Source of the DNA: Flavobacterium sp. BFFFF1
GTDB taxonomy: Bacteria; Bacteroidota; Bacteroidia; Flavobacteriales; Flavobacteriaceae
Assembly: GCF_002256285.1 (NCBI RefSeq)
Contig: NZ_NKJE01000016.1
Location: 25,240-89,239 of the forward strand
Direction: 5' to 3'
DNA: 64,000 nucleotides
The notes under the pieces are model-generated. The model saw only the letters and a list, made by a program, of their open reading frames with translations. It was not told where the DNA came from and made no database searches. The position numbers and the translations under genes were made by a program. Position 1 is the first letter of the stretch; the number at the start of each line of letters is the position of its first letter. Below, in pieces: positions 9,101 to 17,416 of the stretch.

Positions 9101-9196
9101 AACCGGATTAACATTGTAATTTTTCTTTGGTGCACAATTGGTCGCAAAAAATGCGAAAATAGAGATCAAACAAAGCCGTAAGAAAGATTGAAGCAT
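6179..9196 (-). CDS. Fusion of GH3 beta-N-acetylglucosaminidase and serine hydrolase (beta-lactamase class C fold), lipoprotein
   Basis: A 1005-residue two-enzyme protein. The N-terminus is a lipoprotein signal (FFATNCAPK, Cys about 21). Residues about 65-400 are a GH3 (NagZ-like) domain with the signature GKHFPGHGDTETDSHYALP, whose His/Asp dyad acts in N-acetylglucosaminide cleavage. A GH3 C-terminal-like domain (to about 590) follows. Residues about 615-1000 form a serine hydrolase of the beta-lactamase/D-Ala-D-Ala peptidase fold: DLASLTKILAT carries the SxxK motif, KYSDFTFLIL the Y-x-x motif, and GHTGFTGT the third motif. Peptidoglycan-fragment turnover at the periplasmic face of a membrane is the likely task. 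It lies in the minus-strand envelope block. Confidence 0.9.
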   Translation of the reverse strand: MLQSFLRLCLISIFAFFATNCAPKKNYNVNPVNPVIDTVHQFKQNELGNDASKGRDKFPFLKDSDAENRWVDSVYRKMDFSEKLGQLFMVSAYSNKDSVHFNAIDRLIRDYKIGGLIFFQGGPVRQAKLTNRYQSKSKIPLFIAIDAEWGVSMRLDSTYRFPWNMTLGAIKDKSLVERVGAQMGKESKRLGVNFNFAPVLDINTNPKNPIIGFRSFGEDKYNVTNSAVALMKGVQGQGVFSTGKHFPGHGDTETDSHYALPLVNFSKERLEQVELYPYRKMFDEGLVSVMVAHLNVPSLESRESYPSSISYNVVTDLLQKEMGFNGLVFTDALNMKAAANYRKPGEIDLEAFLAGNDMLLCPENVPTAIEKLCVAYQDTLISEERLAYSVKKILKFKYKAGLNNRRPVNTANLYSDINPSENTALQYQLFENAVTVLKSKDAILPIRHLENNRIAYVKIGDDSNAAFLSTLKKYTDVTEVSDTNIDSLNVKLKNFDLVIAGFHKSDKAWKSHAFSQAEIEFVQQLAKQNKVILDVFTKPYSLSAIPDFSDVEGLIVSYQNADIAQEVSAEVIFGAVDAKGKLPVTINDEFKVNFGLTTEKLNRLGFTAPENVGMNPSVLSKIDAVAQAAIDQKMTPGAQILVARKGKVIYQKSFGYYTFDNLRKVQNADIYDLASLTKILATLPNVMLAYDKGKVNLNTKLGTMLPIFEKTDKKDIGFKELLSHFAGFEAWIPFYKSTLDSNKVPLEKYYRKIPQGEFTSQVADSLYIEKNYNETIMKAIADSKLSGKRVYKYSDFTFLILKEYLEKINHKSLDVLAYENFYKILGANNTLFNPLQKVNKTDIPPTEIDNYFRHQLLQGYVHDMAAAMEGGVAGHAGLFSNAMDVAKIMQMYLQKGNYGGHAFFSEKTFTDFNTCYFCSEGNRRALGFDKQQLPGTQGPTCGCVSASSFGHTGFTGTYAWADPETEIVYIFLSNRTYPDSMAPNALSKGNVRENIQKIIQEAIVK

Positions 9197-9205
9197 GATA
9201 ATTTT

Positions 9206-9688
9206 TTAAAAAAAACGGCTGTGCCAGCTTTCGTCTGCGGGGATTTCCCATGAATTTTTGTATTCCGCGATATTGTTGACAAGATTATTAAAGACAATAG
9301 TATTTCCTGAAACCGCTTTTTCTTTGGCCATTTTTTTAAAATCGACCAACGACTTGTGTGCAATATGTTGACCCAATTTGTAGGTTACATTCATTTTATC
9401 CAGCAAATCGACTCCAAACTCGAGTTCAAGGCTTTGGATAAACTGCACTGAAGCATCGATCGAACAGCCGGTTGCGGCTTGTACGGAAGTATCGACGGCG
9501 ATGATTATAAACCGGTTGTATTTGAGCTCAAAAGAGGCCTGGAGGTCATGTCCGTGGGCAGTCCATTGGGCTAAAAAATCGTTAAGCAATAATTCTATCC
9601 TCTGAAATTCTTCGTCAGTGAATTTTCGATTAGACTGATAAATCCAGATTTTGGATTCTTCCGGTAAACTTTCAAAAGGAACGTACAT
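9206..9688 (-). CDS. Conserved protein of unknown function (no ATPase motifs)
   Basis: 160 residues, no signal peptide and no membrane segment, so probably cytosolic. The start is MYVPFESLPEESKIWIYQSN. Recognisable stretches are FLAQWTAHGHDLQASFEL and GCSIDASVQFIQSLE. My recollection is that relatives in this phylum are sometimes labelled ABC transporter ATPase, but no Walker A, Walker B or ABC signature is present, so I do not accept that name. It lies 11 bases after the Fe-S protein gene and just upstream of the GH3 fusion, so it is likely cotranscribed. Function unknown. Confidence 0.85.
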   Translation of the reverse strand: MYVPFESLPEESKIWIYQSNRKFTDEEFQRIELLLNDFLAQWTAHGHDLQASFELKYNRFIIIAVDTSVQAATGCSIDASVQFIQSLELEFGVDLLDKMNVTYKLGQHIAHKSLVDFKKMAKEKAVSGNTIVFNNLVNNIAEYKNSWEIPADESWHSRFF

Positions 9689-9699
9689 GTTGTTGTTTT

Positions 9700-10491
9700 T
9701 TATAAATCCTGGGCATTGGCGATCAACTCAGCGACATCCATCACTTTTACATTTGCTTCGCGTTCTTTATTTTTTACACCATCTGTCAGCATTGTGTTGC
9801 AGAATGGACATCCGGCTGCAATAATCTGCGGCGCAGTTTCAAGCGCATCCTCGGTACGTTCCACGTTTACTTCTTTGTCGCCGGACTCTGCATCCTTAAA
9901 CATTTGCGCGCCTCCTGCACCACAGCACAGGCCGTTTGCACGTGATCGTTTCATCTCCACCAGTTCCGCATCGAGTTTTTGAATCAGGTCACGTGGTGCT
10001 TCGTAGATATTATTGGCACGGCCCAAATAACAGGGGTCATGGAAAGTAATGCGTTTGCCCTTAAACTGCCCACCTTCAATGGTCAGTCTTCCGTCATCAA
10101 GCAGTGATTTCAGGAATTGGGTGTGGTGGATTACTTCGTATTTACCTCCCAGTTCCGGATACTCATTTTTGATCGTATTAAAGCAATGAGGGCATGCCGT
10201 TACGATTTTTTTGGCTTCGTAAGCGTTCAGCACCTGGATGTTCATCATGGCCTGCATCTGAAATAAAAACTCGTTGCCTGCCCGTTTTGCCGGGTCTCCG
10301 GTGCAGCTTTCTTCCGTGCCAAGAACCGCAAACGAAACGCCGGCGCGGTTCAACAAACGCACAAACGCCTTCGTGATTTTTTTTGCCCTGTCGTCAAAAC
10401 TACCTGCACAGCCAACCCAAAACAAAACCTCGGGTTGTTTCCCTTCTGCGAGCATTTCGGCCATTGTTGGCACAATTAAATTATCTGCCAT
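9700..10491 (-). CDS. Cysteine-rich (CCG-domain) Fe-S-binding protein, heterodisulfide reductase/GlpC-like
   Basis: 263 residues with two cysteine-rich CCG domains. The first is WVGCAGSFDDRAK with TACPHCFNTIKNEYPE. The second is FHDPCYLGR with LCCGAGGAQMF and GCPFCNTML. In HdrB, GlpC, LutA/LldE and SdhE-type proteins these domains bind noncubane or [4Fe-4S] clusters and pass electrons to a partner. The membrane-anchored dicluster ferredoxin about 600 bases upstream in the same direction is the obvious partner. A HAD-like gene lies between them. The role as half of an electron-transfer module is inferred; the electron donor is unknown. Confidence 0.85.
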   Translation of the reverse strand: MADNLIVPTMAEMLAEGKQPEVLFWVGCAGSFDDRAKKITKAFVRLLNRAGVSFAVLGTEESCTGDPAKRAGNEFLFQMQAMMNIQVLNAYEAKKIVTACPHCFNTIKNEYPELGGKYEVIHHTQFLKSLLDDGRLTIEGGQFKGKRITFHDPCYLGRANNIYEAPRDLIQKLDAELVEMKRSRANGLCCGAGGAQMFKDAESGDKEVNVERTEDALETAPQIIAAGCPFCNTMLTDGVKNKEREANVKVMDVAELIANAQDL

Positions 10492-10545
10492 ATATTTTGT
10501 TTAATATTACAATGTGCAAAACTGCACCATTGTAAAGTTTTCATA

Positions 10546-10989
10546 CTAGTGCTTTCCGTCATCGAAAACCTGGATGGTAACCTCCTTCTCAATCAGGTCC
10601 GTAAATTTTCCGCGATAACGCGTTGCTTTCACCAAATGATTGTCAATCCAATGGTAATTTCCACCTCGTGGCTTACCGAAAACTATTCCGTGGTACTTGA
10701 ATCCGTGTTTTTTCAGCCAAATTTCAGTATACTCGCGATGTGCCTCAGTTCTTGACGTAAAAAAGAAAATAATGTGGCCTTCGTCATACCATTTGTTTAA
10801 TGTAATAAGTGCATCCGGGTACAATTCTGCTGTCAACATTCTTTCTGGCTCTTCATTCGGAATATCATCACAAACCGTTCCATCGATGTCAATGAGGTAA
10901 TTTTTAATCCCTTCAGGCAAAATCGGGCTTATTTTGTGTCCGTTTTCAGTTGCTTCCTGTAGATTTTTTTCAATTTCGTCTGCTTTCAT
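10546..10989 (-). CDS. HAD-superfamily hydrolase-like protein
   Basis: 147 residues, cytosolic. HAD motif I is clear at LIDIDGTVCDD (nucleophile Asp34, then Asp36 and Thr38). Motif II fits FFFTSRTEAHREYT near residues 75-88. An acidic WIDNH block near residue 115 may supply the metal ligand. The domain is short and lacks an obvious cap, as in polynucleotide-phosphatase-like HADs. A sugar isomerase name is not supported: no SIS fold motifs are visible. It is placed between two Fe-S genes. Substrate unknown. Confidence 0.8.
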   Translation of the reverse strand: MKADEIEKNLQEATENGHKISPILPEGIKNYLIDIDGTVCDDIPNEEPERMLTAELYPDALITLNKWYDEGHIIFFFTSRTEAHREYTEIWLKKHGFKYHGIVFGKPRGGNYHWIDNHLVKATRYRGKFTDLIEKEVTIQVFDDGKH

Positions 10990-11077
10990 TTTCGTTTTGT
11001 TTCTAATTATTTTTATTTAAAAATGGATTAAAAACACCCTTAACCTCACCTATAAGAGAATTTTTACTTCTGTTGTA

Positions 11078-12415
11078 TTAATTGTTTTCGTTTTTCCAGT
11101 TAAGCCTGTCCTGCTGATTGTATTGCCACGGCGCGCCATTGTTTTCAATATTCGTCATCATTGCATTCAGTGACATCGGTGCTGCACTCTGTTCCATTAC
11201 AAGATACCTCCTCATATCCATAATAATGGAGAGCGGGCTGATGTTTACAGGGCATTCCTCTACACAGGCATTACAAGATGTACAAGCCCAAAGTTCTTCT
11301 GGCGTGATATAATCATTTAAAAGGGTTTTGCCGTCGTCAACAAAAATCCCTTTATTGGCATCCATATTTCTGCCTACTTCCTCAAGTCTATCGCGCGTAT
11401 CCATCATGATTTTCCTTGGAGAAAGCTTCTTACCTGTAATATTCGCCGGGCATGATGAAGTACATCGTCCACACTCTGTGCACGTATAGGCATTCAGCAA
11501 TTGAACCCAATTCAGGTCCTGTACGTCGCTCGCTCCAAACTTAGCAGGAACCGCGCTGGCGTCAGGAGCTGGCGCTGCAAAAGGATCTGCATTGGGATCG
11601 AGCATTAATTTCACTTCATTGGTGACCGATTCCAGGTTGTCAAATTTTCCTTTCGGATTCAGATCCGCATAATACGTATTTGGAAATGCCAGTAAAATGT
11701 GGAGGTGTTTCGAGAAATAAAGGTAGTTCAGGAATATCAGGATGCCGGTGATGTGAAGCCACCACGCACCACGTTCCATCATATAAACAAAATTATTTGA
11801 AACGCCATCAAACAACACTGAGATATACTGGCTTATGGGAAACGAACCAGCTTCATGAAAATCCATAAACCCGCCATTTACATGCTGTAAATGATAATCA
11901 GCACCGTTCATAATCAGGAACAGGCTCATCAACACGACTTCAAAATAAAGGATGTAATTGGCATCACTTTTTGGCCACCCTTTTAAATCGGAATGGATAA
12001 AACGCTTTAACCTAATGACGTTCCTCCTGGCCAGGAAAATAATCACTGCCACCAACACCAGCGCGGCAAGTATTTCAAAAGAACCTATAAGAATGTCGTA
12101 AACGATGCCAAGAAACGAAAAAATACGATGCGTTCCGAACAGGCCGTCAATGACAATCTCCAACACTTCGATGTTGATGATCACAAATCCAACATACTCG
12201 TTGATATGAAGAAATCCTGCAATGGGCCGCCTAACCATTTTGGACTGGCCTAACGCAATAAGCGCCATGTTTTTCCAACGCAAAGAAGGATTGTCAGATC
12301 GATTAACATCACGCCCGAGATTGATGTTCCGAATTATTTTTTTTACGTTCAAGGTAAAGTAACCAATTCCAAGACCCAAAATTATGGCAAATAAAATATT
12401 GTCAAGATAATGCAT
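11078..12415 (-). CDS. Membrane-anchored 4Fe-4S dicluster electron-transfer protein
   Basis: 445 residues. The N-terminal 250 residues hold about five to six hydrophobic helices (for example FAIILGLGIGYFTL, YVGFVIINIEVLEIVI and ILAALVLVAVIIFLA) and conserved His residues, like the NarI-type or HdrE-type membrane part. The C-terminal third is a ferredoxin domain with two CxxCxxCxxxCP motifs: CTECGRCTSSCP (about 315-326) and CTSCNACVEECP (about 380-391). The architecture suits quinone-linked electron transfer with the CCG-domain protein downstream. Its start codon is separated by only five bases from the upstream MlaD gene's stop, so it is cotranscribed with it. Confidence 0.87.
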   Translation of the reverse strand: MHYLDNILFAIILGLGIGYFTLNVKKIIRNINLGRDVNRSDNPSLRWKNMALIALGQSKMVRRPIAGFLHINEYVGFVIINIEVLEIVIDGLFGTHRIFSFLGIVYDILIGSFEILAALVLVAVIIFLARRNVIRLKRFIHSDLKGWPKSDANYILYFEVVLMSLFLIMNGADYHLQHVNGGFMDFHEAGSFPISQYISVLFDGVSNNFVYMMERGAWWLHITGILIFLNYLYFSKHLHILLAFPNTYYADLNPKGKFDNLESVTNEVKLMLDPNADPFAAPAPDASAVPAKFGASDVQDLNWVQLLNAYTCTECGRCTSSCPANITGKKLSPRKIMMDTRDRLEEVGRNMDANKGIFVDDGKTLLNDYITPEELWACTSCNACVEECPVNISPLSIIMDMRRYLVMEQSAAPMSLNAMMTNIENNGAPWQYNQQDRLNWKNENN

Positions 12416-12420
12416 AGGCG

Positions 12421-13386
12421 TTACAATTTAGAAGTAGCAGGATCTTCAGCCGGCACTTTATAGGGTTTATTCTTTTTTCCAAAAAGCGACACATTGATGT
12501 AGCGCGTTGGATTGAGTCTCAGGTCTTGCAGAAGCAGCTCAAGTTCCTTGGATGTCTTTGCAAAGTTATTGTACAACGTTTCATCCTTAATTAATTTACC
12601 CACCGTACCTTTACCAGAATTCAGATCAGACATTATTTTATCGACACTTGCCAGTGTAGCTTCCAGTTTCCTGATGCTTTTCCCGATGTCGGCTTTGGCG
12701 ATTGTATCGGAAACTTTGGCGAAATTGGCTGCAGTCTTATCAAAATTAGTGATGGTGCTTCCAATTTTTGTTTTATTCTCCGCAAGCATATCGTTGACTT
12801 TTATAGACGCGCCTTTAAATTCGGCGAGCGTTTCATTCAGGTTTGCAATACTGCTTCTAAGGTTTTGTTTGGTTTTCTCGTCAAAAACCTGATTGAGGTT
12901 CACCACCATAAGGTTTGCATTCTCCAGCAGCTTTTCTACTTTTTCCTTTATCGGCTTGATTTGATCGGCCAATTGGTCAGTAAGTCCCGCTTTGTTTGAG
13001 GCACGGAGGTAATCTCCATCATTAATAAGAGCACTATCCTGCAGGTTAGGCAATATCGCGATTTGTTTCCCTCCTAGAAACGGACTTGGCGAATACAATT
13101 CGGCAATGCTCGATTTACCAATCGGGAAATCATTTTTAATCTGGAGTTCCACCGTTAGCCTCCCTGTTTTCTTATCGATGTCAAACTTATTTACTTTCCC
13201 GACCGTAAATCCGTTTATCGTTACCGGAGCCGAAAGCGTCAGGCCTTCAATATTGTCGTATTGAACGTACACTAATTTATAATCGGTAAACAAATCTCGT
13301 CCTTTTAAAAAATAATAGCCCCAAATAAATAATAATATTGAGGCAATGACTAGAATGGCGGTTTTAATCTCTCGTGAAATTTTCAA
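12421..13386 (-). CDS. MCE/MlaD-family lipid-transport substrate-binding protein
   Basis: 321 residues. It has one N-terminal membrane anchor (TAILVIASILLFIWGYYFLK) and then an MCE domain (about 37-115) with VQYDNIEGLTLSAPVTINGF and the VGKV strand. The C-terminal 200 residues are a long helical, coiled-coil-like tail, as in proteins that form periplasmic channels for phospholipid trafficking. No MlaE permease or MlaF ATPase gene is adjacent, so the partners must be elsewhere. It lies 45 bases downstream of the amidase gene in the same direction. Confidence 0.88.
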   Translation of the reverse strand: MKISREIKTAILVIASILLFIWGYYFLKGRDLFTDYKLVYVQYDNIEGLTLSAPVTINGFTVGKVNKFDIDKKTGRLTVELQIKNDFPIGKSSIAELYSPSPFLGGKQIAILPNLQDSALINDGDYLRASNKAGLTDQLADQIKPIKEKVEKLLENANLMVVNLNQVFDEKTKQNLRSSIANLNETLAEFKGASIKVNDMLAENKTKIGSTITNFDKTAANFAKVSDTIAKADIGKSIRKLEATLASVDKIMSDLNSGKGTVGKLIKDETLYNNFAKTSKELELLLQDLRLNPTRYINVSLFGKKNKPYKVPAEDPATSKL

Positions 13387-13431
13387 AGCTTATTTTTTAA
13401 CAAAAATAAAATAAATAATTGGATTGGGTGT

Positions 13432-14598
13432 TTATTTTAAAGCTTCCTGTATTGTAATTTTTCTACCATCCCTGAACGCTATCAGGTACGCCGAATCAAA
13501 TCCTTTGGCTTTGGCTTCGGCAAGGTTTTGTTTGGCTTCGTTATAATCGGTAGTTTCGCCATACATATATTTATACAGCGTTCCATTGTCAGACGTTACA
13601 GAAATATTTTTAAGCCCTTTAAAATTTGACGGCGTGGTTTCAAGTTTTTTACCGCTTGCAGATATTTGTACTTTAAATATAACCTTCCCGTTGGCGACTT
13701 CCGTCTTATCAATTGGTTTATCCACTTGAACTGGCGCATTGCCCGGCGTCGGCTTGTCTTCGTCCGCGGTTGATTTTACGGGCTCGATCCGTTGCGAAGG
13801 CTTGATTTCGTTCTCATTTTCTCCGCTTCCGAAATAATCTTTCTTGTAACTTACAATGGCATTCGCAATGGCCTGTGCAATTTCCATCTGGCCCTCTTCA
13901 GTATCAAGGTCACCACCTTCTTTTGGGTTTGAAATAAAACCCATTTCAATCAAAACCCTTGGCATAAACGCTTTGTGGAGCACCATGTAAGGCGCCTGTT
14001 TTACCCCGCGATCCCGTTTCTTAAGGTCGTTGGTAAATCGCTTTTGTATTTTACTGGCAAGCGCTATACTATTTTCAAGATTTTCTTCCACCATAAGCGT
14101 TGTGTTCACAATAGATTCCGGTGAATTTGGGTCAAAACCGTCATATTTCTCCTTGTAATCCTTCTCCATGGTGATAACCTCATTTTCACGTTTTGCCACA
14201 GCAAGTGCGGAAGCGTTCTTAGACATACCCATTACGTGCGTCTCTGTTCCATAGGCAGCCGTATTCGGATTCGCATTGCAATGTATGGAGACAAAAATGT
14301 TGGCATCAGCGCGGTTTGCGATATTGGCGCGCTCAACGAGATCAATAAATACATCGGTCTTCCTGGTATAATTTACCTCGAAAGCAGACATTCCTTCAAG
14401 GATTTTTCCCACCTTCAATGCCACCGAAAGTGCGATGTTCTTTTCAACGTGGCCATTATAAACTGCTCCGAAATCTTTACCGCCGTGACCGGCATCCAAT
14501 GTAACCTTAAATTTTGTGCCTTTCTGAGCAAAAACCGCTGCCGAGGAAAAGCATAATAACAACAGGAATAAAGGTTTGATTTTATGGGAAAAATTCAT
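13432..14598 (-). CDS. N-acetylmuramoyl-L-alanine amidase (Amidase_3) with C-terminal SPOR-like domain
   Basis: 388 residues with a Sec signal peptide (to about AVFAQ, residue 25). The zinc amidase domain (about 28-235) shows TLDAGHGGKDFGAV (His ligand), EKNIALSVALKVG (Glu ligand), VSIHCNANPN (His ligand) and VLIEMGFISNPKE (catalytic Glu). A linker rich in Pro, Thr and Lys leads to a C-terminal SPOR-like fold (about 305-388; FKVQISASGKKLE...GFDSAYLIAFRDG), which in other proteins binds denuded septal glycan. The protein should cleave peptide stems from peptidoglycan at division. It is divergent from lptD. Confidence 0.92.
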   Translation of the reverse strand: MNFSHKIKPLFLLLLCFSSAAVFAQKGTKFKVTLDAGHGGKDFGAVYNGHVEKNIALSVALKVGKILEGMSAFEVNYTRKTDVFIDLVERANIANRADANIFVSIHCNANPNTAAYGTETHVMGMSKNASALAVAKRENEVITMEKDYKEKYDGFDPNSPESIVNTTLMVEENLENSIALASKIQKRFTNDLKKRDRGVKQAPYMVLHKAFMPRVLIEMGFISNPKEGGDLDTEEGQMEIAQAIANAIVSYKKDYFGSGENENEIKPSQRIEPVKSTADEDKPTPGNAPVQVDKPIDKTEVANGKVIFKVQISASGKKLETTPSNFKGLKNISVTSDNGTLYKYMYGETTDYNEAKQNLAEAKAKGFDSAYLIAFRDGRKITIQEALK

Positions 14599-14654
14599 AT
14601 TTTGGTTAAAAGTTAATTTTAGTAAAACCTTAGCGTATAATATTTAAAACTGAC

Positions 14655-14662
14655 TATTTTTG
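14655..14662 (+). promoter_or_regulatory. Putative -7 element of the lptD promoter
   Basis: TATTTTTG is an exact TAnnTTTG match. It covers the first possible TTG start (14660), so if transcription starts from it, translation must begin downstream. Confidence 0.5.
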
Positions 14663-14731
14663 CAAAAAATAACTGTAAGTTTGACACCGGAAAAAGTAAG
14701 CCTAATTTTTACAAAAATAGTATTTAAACCT

Positions 14732-17398
14732 TTGCGGACAAACTTATTTCATATCGTTTTATCAGCAACGTTCTTAACATTGGCAACTGCTAAAACGTAT
14801 GCCCAGGACGTTAAAACCAACAAGTTTGAACTTCCTCCAAAACAAATTCCTGATTCTAATAAAGTTAACGCTCCCGAGGAAGTTAAATTGCCTCTTACCA
14901 CGCAACAAGACCCCGACAAAAAACCAGTACTGACAGACATCATTAAACGCAAGGCAAAGGACTATGAACGGATGAATGTCAAGACAAAAATCGGTACTTT
15001 GTACAATGAAGCAGAGCTGTATTATCAGGATGTGGAGTTGAAAGCGGGCATCATTCAGATCAACTACGAAAAAAACGAAATTTACGCGGGGCGCATCAAG
15101 GATTCCACCGGCGCATTGACACAGCGTCCGGTTTTCAAGCAGGGCAGCAACGTGATTGAACCCGATTCCATCCGTTTTAATACAGAAACCAAAAAGGCAT
15201 TAATCTGGAATTCAAGGACGAAGCAAATGGATTTCAACATCATTTCTGAAATTGCGAAGAAGGAAAATGATTCTGTTTATTTCTTAAAAAACAGCAAGTT
15301 CACCACCTCCGAAAACATTGATGATCCGGAGTATTTTATTCTCGCGACGAAAGCAAAATTTGTGCCGAAGAAGAAAGTGGTTTTAGGGTTTTCGAATCTC
15401 TGGATTGCAAACGTTCCCACACCGATTGCTATTCCGTTTGCCTTTTTCCCTATGACAGACAAGGGGCAGTCGGGTGTAATTATCCCAAGCTTTACAGACA
15501 CAAACCGACAGGGTTATTCCCTTCAGAACGGCGGCTACTATTTTGCGCTAAGCGATAACTATGACCTGACATTTCTCGGCGACTATTATACCAATGGCAG
15601 CTATGCGATGCGTTTCGAATCCCAATATGCAAAACGATACCGATTCGGCGGAAACATAAACATCCGTTTTGAAAACCAGATTAGCGGCGAGCGCGGACTT
15701 CCCGGTTATGGCAAGGCACGTGAATACAATATCCAATGGAGCCACCGGCAGGATTCAAAATCAAATCCGAATGCCAAGTTTACGGCGTCGGTAAACCTTG
15801 GATCGAGTACTTACTTCACCAATTCCCTCAACCAGCAAAATGTGAGCGCCCGATTGAATAATTCCCTTAGCTCAACCATCTCTTATTCAAGGACTTTCAA
15901 CACGCTGCCGTTGGTAAATATCGCCATAGCCGCTACGCATACCCAAAACACTTCCACCAAAGCGATCAGCATGACGCTGCCTACTTTTACAGGAAGCGTC
16001 GACCGTGTGTATCCTTTTGCACCAAAAGATGGAATCAAGAAAGGTGTTATCAAGAACATTAACCTACAGTACAATATCATTGCAGAAAACCGTTTTAATA
16101 CGGTTGACTCGTTGTTTTTTAAACCAGAGATGTTTAAGAATGCCATGAATGGCGTAAAGCACCAGATTCCGTTGAGTACCAATTTTAAATTTGCGAAATT
16201 TTTCAGTGTTCCCATTTCAGTGAATTACACCGAAGTATGGTACATTAAAACCACAAAAAAAGAATTTGACGATCAATTGAACAGAGTCGTAGACAAAGAC
16301 CAAAATGGTTTTGATGCATTCCGGACGTATTCATTTAATACCGGGGTTGGAACGACCGTTTATGGTACTTTTAACTTCGGTGAAAAAGCAAAGATAAAAT
16401 CATTGCGGCACGTCATAAAACCATCTATCGGTTATGTTTACACCCCAAGTTTTGATCGGTATTTCGACTATTATTACACAGACCCGTCCAAAACGGTTAG
16501 AAAACAGTACACGCGTTTCGCGAGCGGAATTTATGGCGGGCCAAGTGCCAGTTACTCGAATGTTTTAAGTTTCGCTTTAAACAATACGCTGGAAGCGAAA
16601 GTAAAAGACCGGGACACGACCAAAACAGAATTAAAGAAAATTATACTGCTTAACAGCTTAAATTTTCAGACTTCCTATGACATTTCTGCCGACTCATTGA
16701 AATGGAGCCCCGTGCGGTTTTCCGGAGGAACCGCTATCTTAAAGGAGAAAATGAACATTAATTTTGGAGGCGCACTTGATCCATACACTATCAATAAGGC
16801 CGGCAGAACCATTAATGAATTTAATATCAACAATGGCGGAAGTTTGTTCCGTTTAACCAATGCTTTCCTGACGGTTGGATATACGATTGATAGCAAAGGA
16901 GGCGAAAAGACCACCGGAAGTTCGGACAAGCAAAGCCAGCGAAACGGGGGACGTGACGACGATCTCTTTGGCCGAAGTACTGACCTCAGTGACCGAAGGC
17001 AAAGCCAGTTCGATGACGATAAGACAGAAGACAACGACACACCTGCAGCCTTTTACCATACGAAACTGCCATGGGATTTAAACCTCGCGTATTCGCTTTC
17101 CTACAGCAACAATAACCGTCAAAACGACATTGTGGGAAATTCACTGATGGTCTCAGGCAATATTGACCTGGCTCCGAAATGGAAAGTCGGGGTATCTACC
17201 GGTTATGACTTTGTCCAGAAGGGAATTACATTTACACAGCTTCGTTTTGAAAGGGATTTATTGAGCTGGCGGATGGATTTCAGCTGGATTCCGATTGGTG
17301 ACAATACTTCATGGGGATTTTTCATTGGGGTAAAATCCGGATTGTTGAGTGACCTGAAGTGGGAGAAAAGAAAAACTGCAGATCGGGTGATCCGCTAA
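14732..17398 (+). CDS. lptD: LPS-assembly outer-membrane protein LptD (Bacteroidota type)
   Basis: The open frame extends up to a TTG at 14660 (912 residues). I chose the TTG at 14732 because it gives a standard signal peptide (RTNLFHIVLSATFLTLATA, then KTYAQ) and because a promoter-like box covers the earlier TTG; TTG 14681 is a third option. The N-terminal part (about 60-250 of the mature protein) is the OstA/LptA-like jellyroll, with strands such as LYNEAELYYQDVELKAG. The rest is a large beta-barrel with many aromatic-ended strands. In LPS export it forms the terminal translocon with LptE. ridA follows 18 bases later. Confidence 0.88.
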   Translation: MRTNLFHIVLSATFLTLATAKTYAQDVKTNKFELPPKQIPDSNKVNAPEEVKLPLTTQQDPDKKPVLTDIIKRKAKDYERMNVKTKIGTLYNEAELYYQDVELKAGIIQINYEKNEIYAGRIKDSTGALTQRPVFKQGSNVIEPDSIRFNTETKKALIWNSRTKQMDFNIISEIAKKENDSVYFLKNSKFTTSENIDDPEYFILATKAKFVPKKKVVLGFSNLWIANVPTPIAIPFAFFPMTDKGQSGVIIPSFTDTNRQGYSLQNGGYYFALSDNYDLTFLGDYYTNGSYAMRFESQYAKRYRFGGNINIRFENQISGERGLPGYGKAREYNIQWSHRQDSKSNPNAKFTASVNLGSSTYFTNSLNQQNVSARLNNSLSSTISYSRTFNTLPLVNIAIAATHTQNTSTKAISMTLPTFTGSVDRVYPFAPKDGIKKGVIKNINLQYNIIAENRFNTVDSLFFKPEMFKNAMNGVKHQIPLSTNFKFAKFFSVPISVNYTEVWYIKTTKKEFDDQLNRVVDKDQNGFDAFRTYSFNTGVGTTVYGTFNFGEKAKIKSLRHVIKPSIGYVYTPSFDRYFDYYYTDPSKTVRKQYTRFASGIYGGPSASYSNVLSFALNNTLEAKVKDRDTTKTELKKIILLNSLNFQTSYDISADSLKWSPVRFSGGTAILKEKMNINFGGALDPYTINKAGRTINEFNINNGGSLFRLTNAFLTVGYTIDSKGGEKTTGSSDKQSQRNGGRDDDLFGRSTDLSDRRQSQFDDDKTEDNDTPAAFYHTKLPWDLNLAYSLSYSNNNRQNDIVGNSLMVSGNIDLAPKWKVGVSTGYDFVQKGITFTQLRFERDLLSWRMDFSWIPIGDNTSWGFFIGVKSGLLSDLKWEKRKTADRVIR

Positions 17399-17416
17399 AC
17401 AAATAACAACTATACC

